A DNA stretch of 64,000 nt from Anaerovorax sp. IOR16. GTDB taxonomy: Bacteria; Bacillota; Clostridia; Peptostreptococcales; Anaerovoracaceae. Shown one piece after another: positions 8,521-16,267 of this stretch. Location of the stretch: positions 186,001 through 250,000 of the forward strand of contig NZ_JADQTL010000009.1 in assembly GCF_017168145.1 (NCBI RefSeq), written 5' to 3'. The translations under genes and the position numbers were made by a program. The notes beneath the pieces were generated by a model. That model saw nothing but the letters and a program-made list of their open reading frames with translations, was not told where the DNA came from and did no database searches. The stretch's first letter is position 1. Every line of letters begins with the position of its first letter.

Positions 8521-9604
8521 ATTCTTCAGCGAACGTGGTTCGGCAAGCATAATATTAGCGATTTCCATCAGCGTACTAATGGCTTTTTCTGCGATTGTAA
8601 TTGATGTAGGAAGAGTTGCTCTTGAGAAACAGTCTCTTCAGAATGCATTGGATGCCGCAGCTCTTGCAGGCGCGCAAGAATTACCGATTAGTACGGGAAA
8701 AGCGGAACAAATGGCCATTGCTTACTTTGAAAAAAACGGATATTCAAACAATGACATTCAAAGCATAGAATTTCTGTATTCCAATGAAAGAATACGAATT
8801 TCTGCTGTTCAGACAGTAGAATATACCTTTGCAAAAATATTGGAGAATGAAGAAAATACAACGGTAAGTGTAAGTGCATCTGCACAGAGAAGCAGTGTTT
8901 TTGATGGATTTAATTATACTCTATTTTCTGGAAGTGATATGGATTTGCTGCAGTTCAAAGGACAGAATGTAATTAATGGTAACGTACACTCAAATAACAG
9001 CATTAAAAACGCAGCCGAGGTAACCGGTGTAGTTACGGCTGTGAATACAATTGATTCAAAAGTTCACGCTACGGAAGGCATCATTGAAGGATCTCCTTAT
9101 GTTACTATGCCAGACCTTACCGACGTAAAGAATCTAGCAACTTTCATTGACCAAAGCACGCTAATAAATAATTATGGAGCTATATACACAGCAAATAAAA
9201 ATGAATATGCGATGTCAGATGGGCAACTGAATGATTTATTAAGTATGTACCCAACTATTTTTATAAACGGAAATCTTGTGATTAACGGAAGCGGTGTTGA
9301 CTCTACGGGAGGTATTATCGCAACGGGAGATATTATATTTAATGGCAGTAATGTGAATATGACTTCCTCTGCATCGGTATGCTTTTGCTCTTTGAATGGA
9401 GATATAACCTTTAACGGCGGGAATGGAAATGTAAACGGTATTCTTTATGCGCCAACCGGTACAATTACTTTAAATGGAAGCGGCGGAGTCTTTTATGGAA
9501 CGATTGTAGGTGATTTGGTTACTTGCGATGGCGGAATCAACCTTTCGTACAATGAACAAGCAGCAGATAGTTTGCCACTTACGATAACAAGACTGGTTGA
9601 GTAA
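8510..9604 (+). CDS. tadG: TadG-like pilus/surface protein
   Basis: A 364-aa protein with the Tad-like N-terminus (ERGSASIILAISISVLMAFSAIVIDVGR... then LDAAALAGAQEL). The C-terminal ~200 residues are rich in short Gly/Asn strands (INGSGVDSTGG, IIFNGSNVNM, ITFNGGNGNV, ITLNGSGG), as in a right-handed beta-helix or bactofilin-like fold. I choose ATG 8510, inside the upstream gene; GTG 8501 is possible. It ends the Tad operon at a strong terminator. Probably an adhesive or anchoring component at the cell surface. Confidence 0.75.
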   Translation: MRNEFFSERGSASIILAISISVLMAFSAIVIDVGRVALEKQSLQNALDAAALAGAQELPISTGKAEQMAIAYFEKNGYSNNDIQSIEFLYSNERIRISAVQTVEYTFAKILENEENTTVSVSASAQRSSVFDGFNYTLFSGSDMDLLQFKGQNVINGNVHSNNSIKNAAEVTGVVTAVNTIDSKVHATEGIIEGSPYVTMPDLTDVKNLATFIDQSTLINNYGAIYTANKNEYAMSDGQLNDLLSMYPTIFINGNLVINGSGVDSTGGIIATGDIIFNGSNVNMTSSASVCFCSLNGDITFNGGNGNVNGILYAPTGTITLNGSGGVFYGTIVGDLVTCDGGINLSYNEQAADSLPLTITRLVE

Positions 9605-9614
9605 AAATAAGAAA

Positions 9615-9650
9615 CCTCTTGGTTTGTGTAATGAGGCACAAACCAAGAGG
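9615..9650. terminator. Bidirectional terminator after the Tad operon
   Basis: A perfect 14-bp stem (9615-9628 with 9637-9650) with an 8-nt loop. T-rich sequence follows on the minus strand and a shorter one on the plus strand, so it can end both the Tad operon and the convergent gene at 9693. Confidence 0.85.
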
Positions 9651-9692
9651 AAATTTATCAAATCATCAAATTAGATTTATCTATCTTAATGG

Positions 9693-10088
9693 TTATTCCG
9701 TTGTTACTGTGTGAAGCTCCGGTGTAGTTGCGGTATAGTTAATTGTAGTTGCGATATCAAATACAACATTACCTTCTGTACTAGAACTGGAAATTGTTGC
9801 ACTCGTACTTACATTTGGAAAGTCTTTCGATACTTCTGAAATTGAAATCCAGTCTGAGGTTCCCTGAGTTTGTGCCAATCCGGTACCTCCGGTAGCAGTA
9901 GTATAGGTCTGATATGCCATATAACTATATTGCAATCTTGCATTTTCGAGATCTAATACCTCACCAAATACCGTTACAGTCGCAGAACCGATTAGTGTTG
10001 CTGCAGCTGGTGTAACTGTTAATGTTACATTAATGGAGTCGGTAGCCGTTTCTGTTGAAGCTACATTTAAAACTGCTAAAACAGCCAT
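9693..10088 (-). CDS. Hypothetical Thr/Val/Ser-rich protein
   Basis: A 131-aa protein I do not recognise. It opens MAVLAVLNVASTETATDS and continues with alternating hydrophobic/Thr-Ser-Val strands, ending TTPELHTVTTE; composition suggests an all-beta, possibly surface-exposed protein, but there is no clear signal peptide or membrane segment. The start is set by AAAGGAAG upstream of this ATG; an ATG 27 bp further up has no site. It converges on the Tad operon and shares its terminator, so a pilus connection is possible but unproven. Confidence 0.6.
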   Translation of the reverse strand: MAVLAVLNVASTETATDSINVTLTVTPAAATLIGSATVTVFGEVLDLENARLQYSYMAYQTYTTATGGTGLAQTQGTSDWISISEVSKDFPNVSTSATISSSSTEGNVVFDIATTINYTATTPELHTVTTE

Positions 10089-10122
10089 AAATATCTTCCT
10101 TTCGTAAAAACACATAAAATAT

Positions 10123-10141
10123 AGGATAAAGCATTTATCCT
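10123..10141. promoter_or_regulatory. Dyad upstream of the 9693-10088 gene
   Basis: AGGATAAA-GCA-TTTATCCT is a perfect 8-bp inverted repeat about 35 bp upstream of the minus-strand start, where an operator or 5' UTR hairpin would lie. The binding factor is unknown. Confidence 0.4.
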
Positions 10142-10209
10142 ATTGTATTATATTCAAAGATGCTATTTTGGTGTAGAGTTAATGTTAATTACTGAAAGAA
10201 TATGCAGAT

Positions 10210-11031
10210 TTACTCACTTTTAATGCCAACCATAACTTTAGTAATATAATTATTACTGCATAACACCGATAAATCATTTACAACGGTTTCTTCATAAAAA
10301 ATTTCATTAAGAAATAACTTGTTTCTTTCAGCGAATTCGAATAAACGAGTATATGCATCCGATATATTATCAAAGTTTCCATGGTGATAGGTTACTAAGT
10401 AATTTTCTTTTGATTTTATAAAATAAGAATTTTTTATTGTTTTATCCAATAGCTTTAAATAGAATTTACCATTAAGGATAAAATTATTTTTTTTAATATC
10501 ATTGGAAAAGTGGAGCATACCTAGTATATTATAATACATAAAATCTATCGGAACGCTATTAATTAGATTTGCGATATTAAGAGTCATATCATAATCATTT
10601 GCTTCTGTTATTTGCTTTGAAAGTAATAGATATTCTTCTTTTTGCTCTTCTATAAATATTGATTTATCATCCATTAATACCGCTTTTTCAATTGCATCTT
10701 TCTTACTTTTGAGTACTTTTTTTAAAGCCTTTAAATGTTTTATTTGAGCTTCTATTTTTTCTTCTTGCATTTGTAAGAGATGAACCGTTTTTTCAGGCGT
10801 TCTTTGATCTAAGTATTCTTTAATTTCTTTTAATGACATTCCAAGCTCTCTTAAGGAAGCTATGGCACAAAAAGTATCATATTGTAGTGCAGAATAATAC
10901 CGATAGCCATTTTTTGCAGTTATTTCAGGAGAGAAGACTCCAATTTCATCGTAATGAAATAATGTATGTTTTGTTACATTACATAGCTTTGCAAATTCAC
11001 CTGTAGAAAAATAAAATTTCTCGTTATACAT
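10210..11031 (-). CDS. MerR family transcriptional regulator
   Basis: A 273-aa regulator: N-terminal MerR winged helix ([29 protein letters not shown]...GYRYYS), a central dimerising coiled coil ([22 protein letters not shown]) and a C-terminal effector-like domain of about 150 residues. ATG 11031 follows a GAGAAGAAAA site; the longer reading to 11121 would cover the promoter. It is divergent from a MATE exporter, and BmrR/QacR-like sensing of drugs is the natural inference. Ligand unknown. Confidence 0.85.
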   Translation of the reverse strand: MYNEKFYFSTGEFAKLCNVTKHTLFHYDEIGVFSPEITAKNGYRYYSALQYDTFCAIASLRELGMSLKEIKEYLDQRTPEKTVHLLQMQEEKIEAQIKHLKALKKVLKSKKDAIEKAVLMDDKSIFIEEQKEEYLLLSKQITEANDYDMTLNIANLINSVPIDFMYYNILGMLHFSNDIKKNNFILNGKFYLKLLDKTIKNSYFIKSKENYLVTYHHGNFDNISDAYTRLFEFAERNKLFLNEIFYEETVVNDLSVLCSNNYITKVMVGIKSE

Positions 11032-11045
11032 TTTTCTTCTCCCTA

Positions 11046-11079
11046 TTGACTGTTGGGTTACCCTATACTTTATAGTAAC
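11046..11079 (+). promoter_or_regulatory. MerR-type promoter with 19-bp spacer
   Basis: TTGACT (11046-11051) and TATAGT (11071-11076) are separated by 19 bp, the unusual spacing that MerR proteins correct by DNA distortion. The inverted repeat GTTAC (11057-11061) / GTAAC (11075-11079) lies across the spacer and the -10 box. It would drive the MATE gene on the plus strand. Confidence 0.7.
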
Positions 11080-11112
11080 TTTAGATAGGAATTGAGTCAA
11101 GGAGAAACAAAT

Positions 11113-12465
11113 ATGAACCAAATAATTTCAAAAGAATTTAAGTTTATCCAACTATTGCAATTTGCAGCTCCATCTATTGTAATGATGGTTTTTTTATCGC
11201 TATATACAATTGTAGATGGTTTTTTTGTGTCCCATTATGTCGGAACAGATGCATTGTCTTCCGTAAATATAACTTATCCTTTTTCTAGTATTTTTGTAGC
11301 ATTAGGCGTTATGTTTGCTACGGGCGGAAGTGCAGTGGTAGCTACTCGAATGGGCGAAAAAAAGATGGAGGATGCTAATAATTCATTTAGTCTTATTGTG
11401 CTTTTTTGTTTTTGTATATCAATCCTTTTCGCTATACCGGCTTTAATATGGATTGAACCACTTGTAAAAGTGCTTGGTGCAGAAGGAAATTTGATTCCAT
11501 TATGTATGAAGTATCTGTTCATTCAGGTTTTCTTTTCACCGATTGCAATATTACAGATTTTATTTCAAAATTTTTTTGTAACAGCAGGTAAACCAATATT
11601 TGGATTGATTTTAACTGTGATTGCTGGGCTATGCAATATGTTATTTGATTTTGTATTTTTGGGTGTAATGCATATAGGAATTGAAGGTGCAGCATATGCA
11701 TCGGCAATCGGTTATTGTATCCCTGCTTTGGGTGGAATTCTTTTTTTTATAAAAAATAAGCAAGGACTTCACTTTATAAAGCCAAGATGGAATAAGATTG
11801 TTCTGATTAAAAGCAGTTTAAACGGTTCTTCAGAAATGGTTACCAACCTTTCAGTCAGTGTAACTACGTTCTTATTTAATGTACTAACCATGAAATATTT
11901 AGGATCGGATGGTGTTGCAGCCATTACTGTGATATTATATTGTCAATTTCTAATGACATCGCTATTCATGGGGTTCTCTATAGGTGTTGCCCCTGTAATC
12001 AGCTATCATTATGGTGCAGATAATTCAACGTATCTAAAAAAGTTAAAACAAATGTGCTGGAAATTCGTCATATTTTCTTCATTCCTTGTTTTTGCTTTTT
12101 CTTTATCCTGTACAGAATTGATCGCAGCTCTTTTTTCCGATCAATCATCTGACGTGTATTCATTAATATGCCGTGGAATGACTATTTTTTCTGTCTCTTT
12201 TCTATTTGCAGGAATTAATATTTTTGCTTCTGCAATGTTTACGGCAATTTCTGATGGGAAAACTTCTGCAATAATATCGTTTTCAAGAACCTTTTTATTT
12301 ATCATCGTAGGATTCATTATAATGATTCAGTTATTTCATGTGGATGGAATATGGCTTTCGATGCCATTTGCAGAATTTATTACTTTATTATTGGTTATCT
12401 GGTTGTTATACAGAAGGAAAGTTAATTTAAAAAGGGATATTTTAAATTTCGATGGGAGAGAGTGA
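11113..12465 (+). CDS. MATE family multidrug exporter
   Basis: A 450-aa, 12-helix MATE exporter of the MepA type, driving cation-coupled drug efflux. The N-terminal [23 protein letters not shown] and the [13 protein letters not shown] loop are typical; a second-half repeat starts near residue 235. ATG 11113 follows AAGGAG at 11099-11104; the in-frame TTG at 11092 lacks a site. Regulated by the divergent MerR gene, and followed 6 bp later by a pentapeptide-repeat gene. Confidence 0.85.
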   Translation: MNQIISKEFKFIQLLQFAAPSIVMMVFLSLYTIVDGFFVSHYVGTDALSSVNITYPFSSIFVALGVMFATGGSAVVATRMGEKKMEDANNSFSLIVLFCFCISILFAIPALIWIEPLVKVLGAEGNLIPLCMKYLFIQVFFSPIAILQILFQNFFVTAGKPIFGLILTVIAGLCNMLFDFVFLGVMHIGIEGAAYASAIGYCIPALGGILFFIKNKQGLHFIKPRWNKIVLIKSSLNGSSEMVTNLSVSVTTFLFNVLTMKYLGSDGVAAITVILYCQFLMTSLFMGFSIGVAPVISYHYGADNSTYLKKLKQMCWKFVIFSSFLVFAFSLSCTELIAALFSDQSSDVYSLICRGMTIFSVSFLFAGINIFASAMFTAISDGKTSAIISFSRTFLFIIVGFIIMIQLFHVDGIWLSMPFAEFITLLLVIWLLYRRKVNLKRDILNFDGRE

Positions 12466-12471
12466 ATAAAA

Positions 12472-13128
12472 ATGAAGATAGCTAAGCCTAATTTAAATTG
12501 GAGCATGCTGCAAGAAAGCGATGATTTACATTTTTTAATTGATCAGAGCATTATGGATAATGAGGATGTATCTTTAAAACTTATTAAGGGTGTATATTTG
12601 GAAGATGTGAATTTTGATGATGTAGCCTTTGATCAAGTGGTATTTGAGAATTGTAATTTTATAAATGTATCCTTTGAAAAAGCATCCTTTAATGATGTTT
12701 TATTTCAATCTTGTGACTTATCAAACAGCAATTTCTCAGATAATTGGTTTAATCGATGTACATTTAAAAATGTTAAGAGTACAGGAGGTGATTTTGGCGG
12801 AAGTAAGTTTATTCATACAGAAATAGAAAACAGTAACTTTAAATATGCAAATTTTACGGAATCAAAATTTGATACTTGTTCTATGGCAAAATGTGATATG
12901 AGTGATGCTTTTTTTTCAAATTGCAAATTTAAACTGTTAGGTTTGAATGAGAGTAAATTTATACGAACCGAATTTTTTAAAACACCTCTTAATAAAATCG
13001 ATTTTACTAGCTGTGAATTGGAAGGAATTCGTATATCTTCTGAATTTAGAGAACTTAAGGGGGCAGTGGTCAATATGTATCAAGCAGCAGAATTGGCTAA
13101 GATTTTAGGGATAGTAATAAAAGTATAG
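12472..13128 (+). CDS. Qnr-like pentapeptide repeat protein
   Basis: A 218-aa protein built from right-handed quadrilateral beta-helix pentapeptide repeats (A/S-[N/D]-[L/F]-x-x), for example FENCNFINVSFEKASF and FKYANFTESKFDTCSM. Its C-terminus, TPLNKIDFTSCELEGI then LKGAVVNMYQAAELAKILGI, closely parallels the dimerisation end of Qnr/McbG proteins that mimic DNA and protect gyrase. It starts 6 bp after the MATE exporter, giving efflux and target protection in one transcript. Actual quinolone protection is inference. Confidence 0.75.
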   Translation: MKIAKPNLNWSMLQESDDLHFLIDQSIMDNEDVSLKLIKGVYLEDVNFDDVAFDQVVFENCNFINVSFEKASFNDVLFQSCDLSNSNFSDNWFNRCTFKNVKSTGGDFGGSKFIHTEIENSNFKYANFTESKFDTCSMAKCDMSDAFFSNCKFKLLGLNESKFIRTEFFKTPLNKIDFTSCELEGIRISSEFRELKGAVVNMYQAAELAKILGIVIKV

Positions 13129-13157
13129 TCTTAATTGATAAAAAACTTGTAGGACAG

Positions 13158-13186
13158 TTGACAAATGAAATGTGTTTTGATAATAT
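13158..13186 (+). promoter_or_regulatory. Consensus promoter upstream of the DUF3793 gene
   Basis: TTGACA (13158-13163) and TAATAT (13181-13186) with an ideal 17-bp spacer. Predicted transcription start is near 13193, directly before the first GTTAGC dyad. Confidence 0.7.
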
Positions 13187-13198
13187 TTTAATATAAAA

Positions 13199-13214
13199 GT
13201 TAGCGTATGCTAAC
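13199..13214. promoter_or_regulatory. GTTAGC-N4-GCTAAC dyad, copy 1
   Basis: A perfect 6-bp inverted repeat at about +7 of the predicted transcript, well placed for repression. The TTAG...CTAA ends recall DtxR/IdeR-type metal boxes, but the spacing differs from the classical 19-bp site. Confidence 0.6.
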
Positions 13215-13222
13215 AAAAGCGT

Positions 13223-13255
13223 AAAGGATTCTTAATCGAATCCTTTCTTTTTCAC
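13223..13255 (+). terminator. Intrinsic terminator between the two dyads
   Basis: AAAGGATTC (13223-13231) pairs perfectly with GAATCCTTT (13238-13246) around a 6-nt loop, followed by CTTTTTC. It either ends the exporter/pentapeptide transcript or attenuates the DUF3793 transcript. Confidence 0.8.
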
Positions 13256-13260
13256 TATGA

Positions 13261-13276
13261 GTTAGCAAAGGCTAAC
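13261..13276. promoter_or_regulatory. GTTAGC-N4-GCTAAC dyad, copy 2
   Basis: The same 16-bp palindrome as at 13199, with only the central four bases changed (AAAG instead of GTAT), repeated 62 bp downstream and past the terminator. Confidence 0.6.
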
Positions 13277-13333
13277 AAACAAATGAGTCTAATATTTAAA
13301 TTATAGTAAAAATAAAGTTTTGAGAGGATAGAG

Positions 13334-13900
13334 ATGAAAAATAGATTTGAAAATCTTTTGATTGAGCATTGTGCACCTACATTAGCAGGATTAAAAACTG
13401 CTAATTTATTTTGCTATGAAGCTGATAAAGAAGAATTACAAAGGAACATAGAATTTTGGAATAAAACACTCTTATCATTGGGTGTAAAGATAAAAATTAT
13501 AAAAAATTGTAATTTGAAAAATAGCTCCCTTATTTACGTATTCCGAGAAAAGAGCCTGATGGAAGATTTAAAAAGTCCCGGTGTAATAGATTATTTAAAG
13601 TCTGCCGGATACTCGGAACCATTAAAGATAGAAACCTTATTATCCCAATTATCCTTCCGGTTAAAGGATTCAGTATCTTTTCCTCACGAAATTGGTATGT
13701 TTCTAGGATACCCATTGCATGATGTTATGGGATTTATCCATCATCAAGGCAGAAATTTTTGTTGCAGCGGATTTTGGAAGGTTTATCAAAATCCCGAGCA
13801 GGCACAAAGACGGTTTTCACAGTATAAGAAATGTACCGATGTTTATCGGAAAATGTATCAAAATGGAAGCTCAATTGTAAAGCTTACGGTAGCGGCTTGA
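13334..13900 (+). CDS. DUF3793 family protein
   Basis: A 188-aa cytoplasmic protein of the DUF3793 family, recognisable by the N-terminal HCAPTLAGLKTANLF, the FPHEIGMFLGYPLHDVMGFI block and GFWKVYQNPEQAQRRFSQYKKC. Function is not established; in other Clostridia the family often lies near ferrous iron transport (feo) and flavodoxin genes, and the GTTAGC dyads upstream would fit a metal-responsive repressor. No iron genes are adjacent here. Start supported by GAGAGGATAGAG. Confidence 0.75.
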   Translation: MKNRFENLLIEHCAPTLAGLKTANLFCYEADKEELQRNIEFWNKTLLSLGVKIKIIKNCNLKNSSLIYVFREKSLMEDLKSPGVIDYLKSAGYSEPLKIETLLSQLSFRLKDSVSFPHEIGMFLGYPLHDVMGFIHHQGRNFCCSGFWKVYQNPEQAQRRFSQYKKCTDVYRKMYQNGSSIVKLTVAA

Positions 13901-13945
13901 TATAAAAAGGATGAATATATAAGCGACAAGTTCCAATTCCAATTT

Positions 13946-13991
13946 AAAACCTCCTTCGCATCTCATTCGAAGGAGGTTTTAAATTATTTTT
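13946..13991. terminator. Bidirectional terminator
   Basis: A 13-bp perfect stem (13946-13958 with 13968-13980), extendable by TTT/AAA, followed by ATTATTTTT. It serves the DUF3793 gene on the plus strand and the convergent 47-aa gene on the minus strand. Confidence 0.85.
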
Positions 13992-14127
13992 CCATTACCA
14001 TAAAATATACATCTTTATTAAAATTATGATTAAATTGGTTTTCAACATTTTTTAATTCATTTTCTTCTTCTTGAGAAAGATTTGAATAATTTAATGTTTT
14101 TAATGGATTAAGATATTGTTCCTGCAT
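13984..14127 (-). CDS. Small protein, 47 aa, unknown
   Basis: An ORF below the usual size cutoff with an excellent AAGGAGGATT site 4 bp from its ATG (site at 14131-14140). The product begins MQEQYLNPLKTLNYSNLSQEE and ends DVYFMVMEK; it is hydrophilic, acidic in the middle and lacks a signal peptide or cysteines. It uses the shared terminator at 13946-13980. I do not recognise it; a small regulator or precursor peptide are both open. Confidence 0.65.
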   Translation of the reverse strand: MQEQYLNPLKTLNYSNLSQEEENELKNVENQFNHNFNKDVYFMVMEK

Positions 14128-14217
14128 AAGAATCCTCCTTAAATGTTTAATAAAAGTATGTGTAATTTATCCTATTTCATTCATGAATTTAAATTAAGAA
14201 AACAGATAAAATCCTTA

Positions 14218-14247
14218 TTGACTCTCTATTATAAACAAGCATATAAT
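14218..14247 (+). promoter_or_regulatory. Promoter for the 14347 gene
   Basis: TTGACT (14218-14223) and TATAAT (14242-14247) with an 18-bp spacer, giving a 5' UTR of about 90 nt. Confidence 0.6.
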
Positions 14248-14346
14248 ATACAACTGATACAAAGAGAGATCGCAAAAACATAAATAGGATTTCACGATAT
14301 ACAAAGTAACAATGATAGAAAAATAGCATGGAAGAGGTATTGGAAA

Positions 14347-15273
14347 ATGGTACGAAAATGGATGTATTTACTGGTTTGCACAATCGTTTTAGCAACTACG
14401 ATTTTTACAGGAACATCTTTGGCAGCAGAGCCTGCTGAATACGACAATGAAATGGATTCAAAAATGGTCATTCATTTTATTGATGTAGGAGAAGGTGACT
14501 GTACTTTCATTGATTTTGGAGAGTATGAGGTTTTAATTGATGCCGGATCAAACATGGCTGGAGAGACTGTCGTGGATTACATAGAACCTTATGTAGATGG
14601 GAGCTTGGACTTGGTGATTGCGACTCATGTACATCACGATCACATCGGCGGAATGGATGATGTGCTGAAAGCGTATGATGTAAAAGAGATAATTCATAGC
14701 GGGGATACTTATAATACCCAATCCTATTTGGATTTTTATGACGCTGTTTTAGCGGAACCCAATTGTATGTATACGGAAGATGAAGATCGTATCATTGACA
14801 TGGGAAACGGTGCAACGTTACGGATTATCGATGGCATTGACGGCAGTGAAAATATAAATGATAACAGTGTAATTGCATTGCTTGAGTATGGCGTGACGAA
14901 AGTACTCTTTACCGGTGATCTGGAGGAAAGCGGAGAAGCTTACTATTTAAATCTATTAGAACCGGTACAAGTATTAAAGGTAGGACATCACGGATCAGCT
15001 ACTTCATCTGGAACGAATTTTTTATCGGTTGTAAACCCTCAAATCGGTATTATCAGTGCTGGATATGCAAACAATAGTATACATCCACATATTCGTGCAA
15101 TGCGGCGTTTGTTTCAAGCAGAAACAGAACTATATGGAACGTTTAAAGTTGGATGTATTGTAATGACATTAGATGGTGAATCTTATTCTTTAAATACAAG
15201 TCAAACTTTGCAATATGCAGATGCAGGTATTTACCATATCATACGTGAATTTGAAGGAGAGGTTTGGAAGTAG
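14347..15273 (+). CDS. Secreted metallo-beta-lactamase-fold hydrolase, ComEC-C-like
   Basis: A 308-aa protein with a Sec signal peptide (MVRKWMYLLVCTIVLATTIF, then a likely cut after SLAA) and an MBL domain of the ComEC/Rec2 C-terminal type: FIDVGEGDCTFI, THVHHDHIGGMDD (HxHxDH zinc motif), LFTGDLEE and LKVGHHGSATSS. It lacks the ComEC membrane channel, so it is a free extracellular enzyme; such proteins may act as nucleases or phosphodiesterases. Substrate unknown. Confidence 0.85.
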   Translation: MVRKWMYLLVCTIVLATTIFTGTSLAAEPAEYDNEMDSKMVIHFIDVGEGDCTFIDFGEYEVLIDAGSNMAGETVVDYIEPYVDGSLDLVIATHVHHDHIGGMDDVLKAYDVKEIIHSGDTYNTQSYLDFYDAVLAEPNCMYTEDEDRIIDMGNGATLRIIDGIDGSENINDNSVIALLEYGVTKVLFTGDLEESGEAYYLNLLEPVQVLKVGHHGSATSSGTNFLSVVNPQIGIISAGYANNSIHPHIRAMRRLFQAETELYGTFKVGCIVMTLDGESYSLNTSQTLQYADAGIYHIIREFEGEVWK

Positions 15274-15423
15274 ATGTAAGAAAAACTTAAGTTTTTTTTA
15301 AAAGAACGTTAAGGGAGCTTTAAGGGAATTTTAAAACAAAGTCTTTTTGGAACTGGTATATTAAGTATATCAGCTGAAAAGGCTTTTTTTATTTATAAAT
15401 TTTTGGGAAGGAGATTCATAAAA

Positions 15424-16245
15424 ATGCAAAGGAAACGAATTACACAGATTTTTCCGTGGTTGCAGCCGTTACGCAGTAAACAAAGATGCTTGTGTTTTTA
15501 TACAAAGATGTATTTTGATGGAAATCATTATGCAAAACAGAAGGATAATGAATGTTTACCTTACCTTTGTTTTGAGGCAAAGTCGATATTAATTAATGAA
15601 AATACCGGGTTTGATCGAATCTATCAGGAAAATAAGGTTTTCAATTTAAAGCTTGTGGCAGAAACTATGGACAAGCTATTGATTAAACCGGGAGAGACTT
15701 TTTCCTTTTGGCAATTAGCACGGTATGCAGAGAAAAAGGAAAAATACAAGGATGGATTGTGTTCTGTTAATGGAAGCATTGTTGCACGTCCTGGAGGAGG
15801 GCTTTGTCAGATGAGTAACTTGCTCTTCTGGATGTTTTTGCATACCCCTTTAACGATTGTTGAAAGGCACCCTCATGCAGTCAGAGAGTTTCCATATCAG
15901 GATGATGAAATACCAGAGGGTACGGATGCGACTGTTAGTGAAGGGTGGCTGGATTTAAAGATTCGAAATGATACCATGCGGCAATATCAAATTGCCTTTG
16001 GTTTTGATGAAGAAAATATATACGCAAGAGTATACAGTGATGAACCTATGGGGCATCAATACGACATCTATGCAAAGGATACATTCTATTTTCAACAAAA
16101 TAAGAAAGTGTACCAAGAGGCAATCATTTGCCGGAAAAAAACAAACCTTGCAATGAATAATGAAGAACCGGAGCAAAAGCTTTATGTCAATCGTACAGAA
16201 ATAGCTTATTCATTGCCTGATTCGGTTAAAATTGGCTATCGTTAA
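15424..16245 (+). CDS. vanW: VanW family protein
   Basis: A 273-aa VanW-domain protein, shown by LIKPGETFSFWQLAR, the GGGLCQMSNLLFWMFLHTPLTIVERHPHA region split here as RPGGGLCQMSNLLFW and TIVERHPHAV, and EGTDATVSEGWLDLKIRNDT. ATG 15424 follows AAGGAG at 15408-15413; TTG 15403 is upstream of that site. VanW is an accessory protein of unknown mechanism in vanB- and vanG-type glycopeptide-resistance clusters. It lies 22 bp before a VanG-like ligase, in the same order as in vanG operons. Confidence 0.85.
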   Translation: MQRKRITQIFPWLQPLRSKQRCLCFYTKMYFDGNHYAKQKDNECLPYLCFEAKSILINENTGFDRIYQENKVFNLKLVAETMDKLLIKPGETFSFWQLARYAEKKEKYKDGLCSVNGSIVARPGGGLCQMSNLLFWMFLHTPLTIVERHPHAVREFPYQDDEIPEGTDATVSEGWLDLKIRNDTMRQYQIAFGFDEENIYARVYSDEPMGHQYDIYAKDTFYFQQNKKVYQEAIICRKKTNLAMNNEEPEQKLYVNRTEIAYSLPDSVKIGYR

Positions 16246-16267
16246 TGGGGAACTAGGGGGTAATAAT

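Noticed and set aside
13199-13276. Short CRISPR array
   Set aside because: Only two 16-bp palindromes, with a terminator between them and no cas genes.
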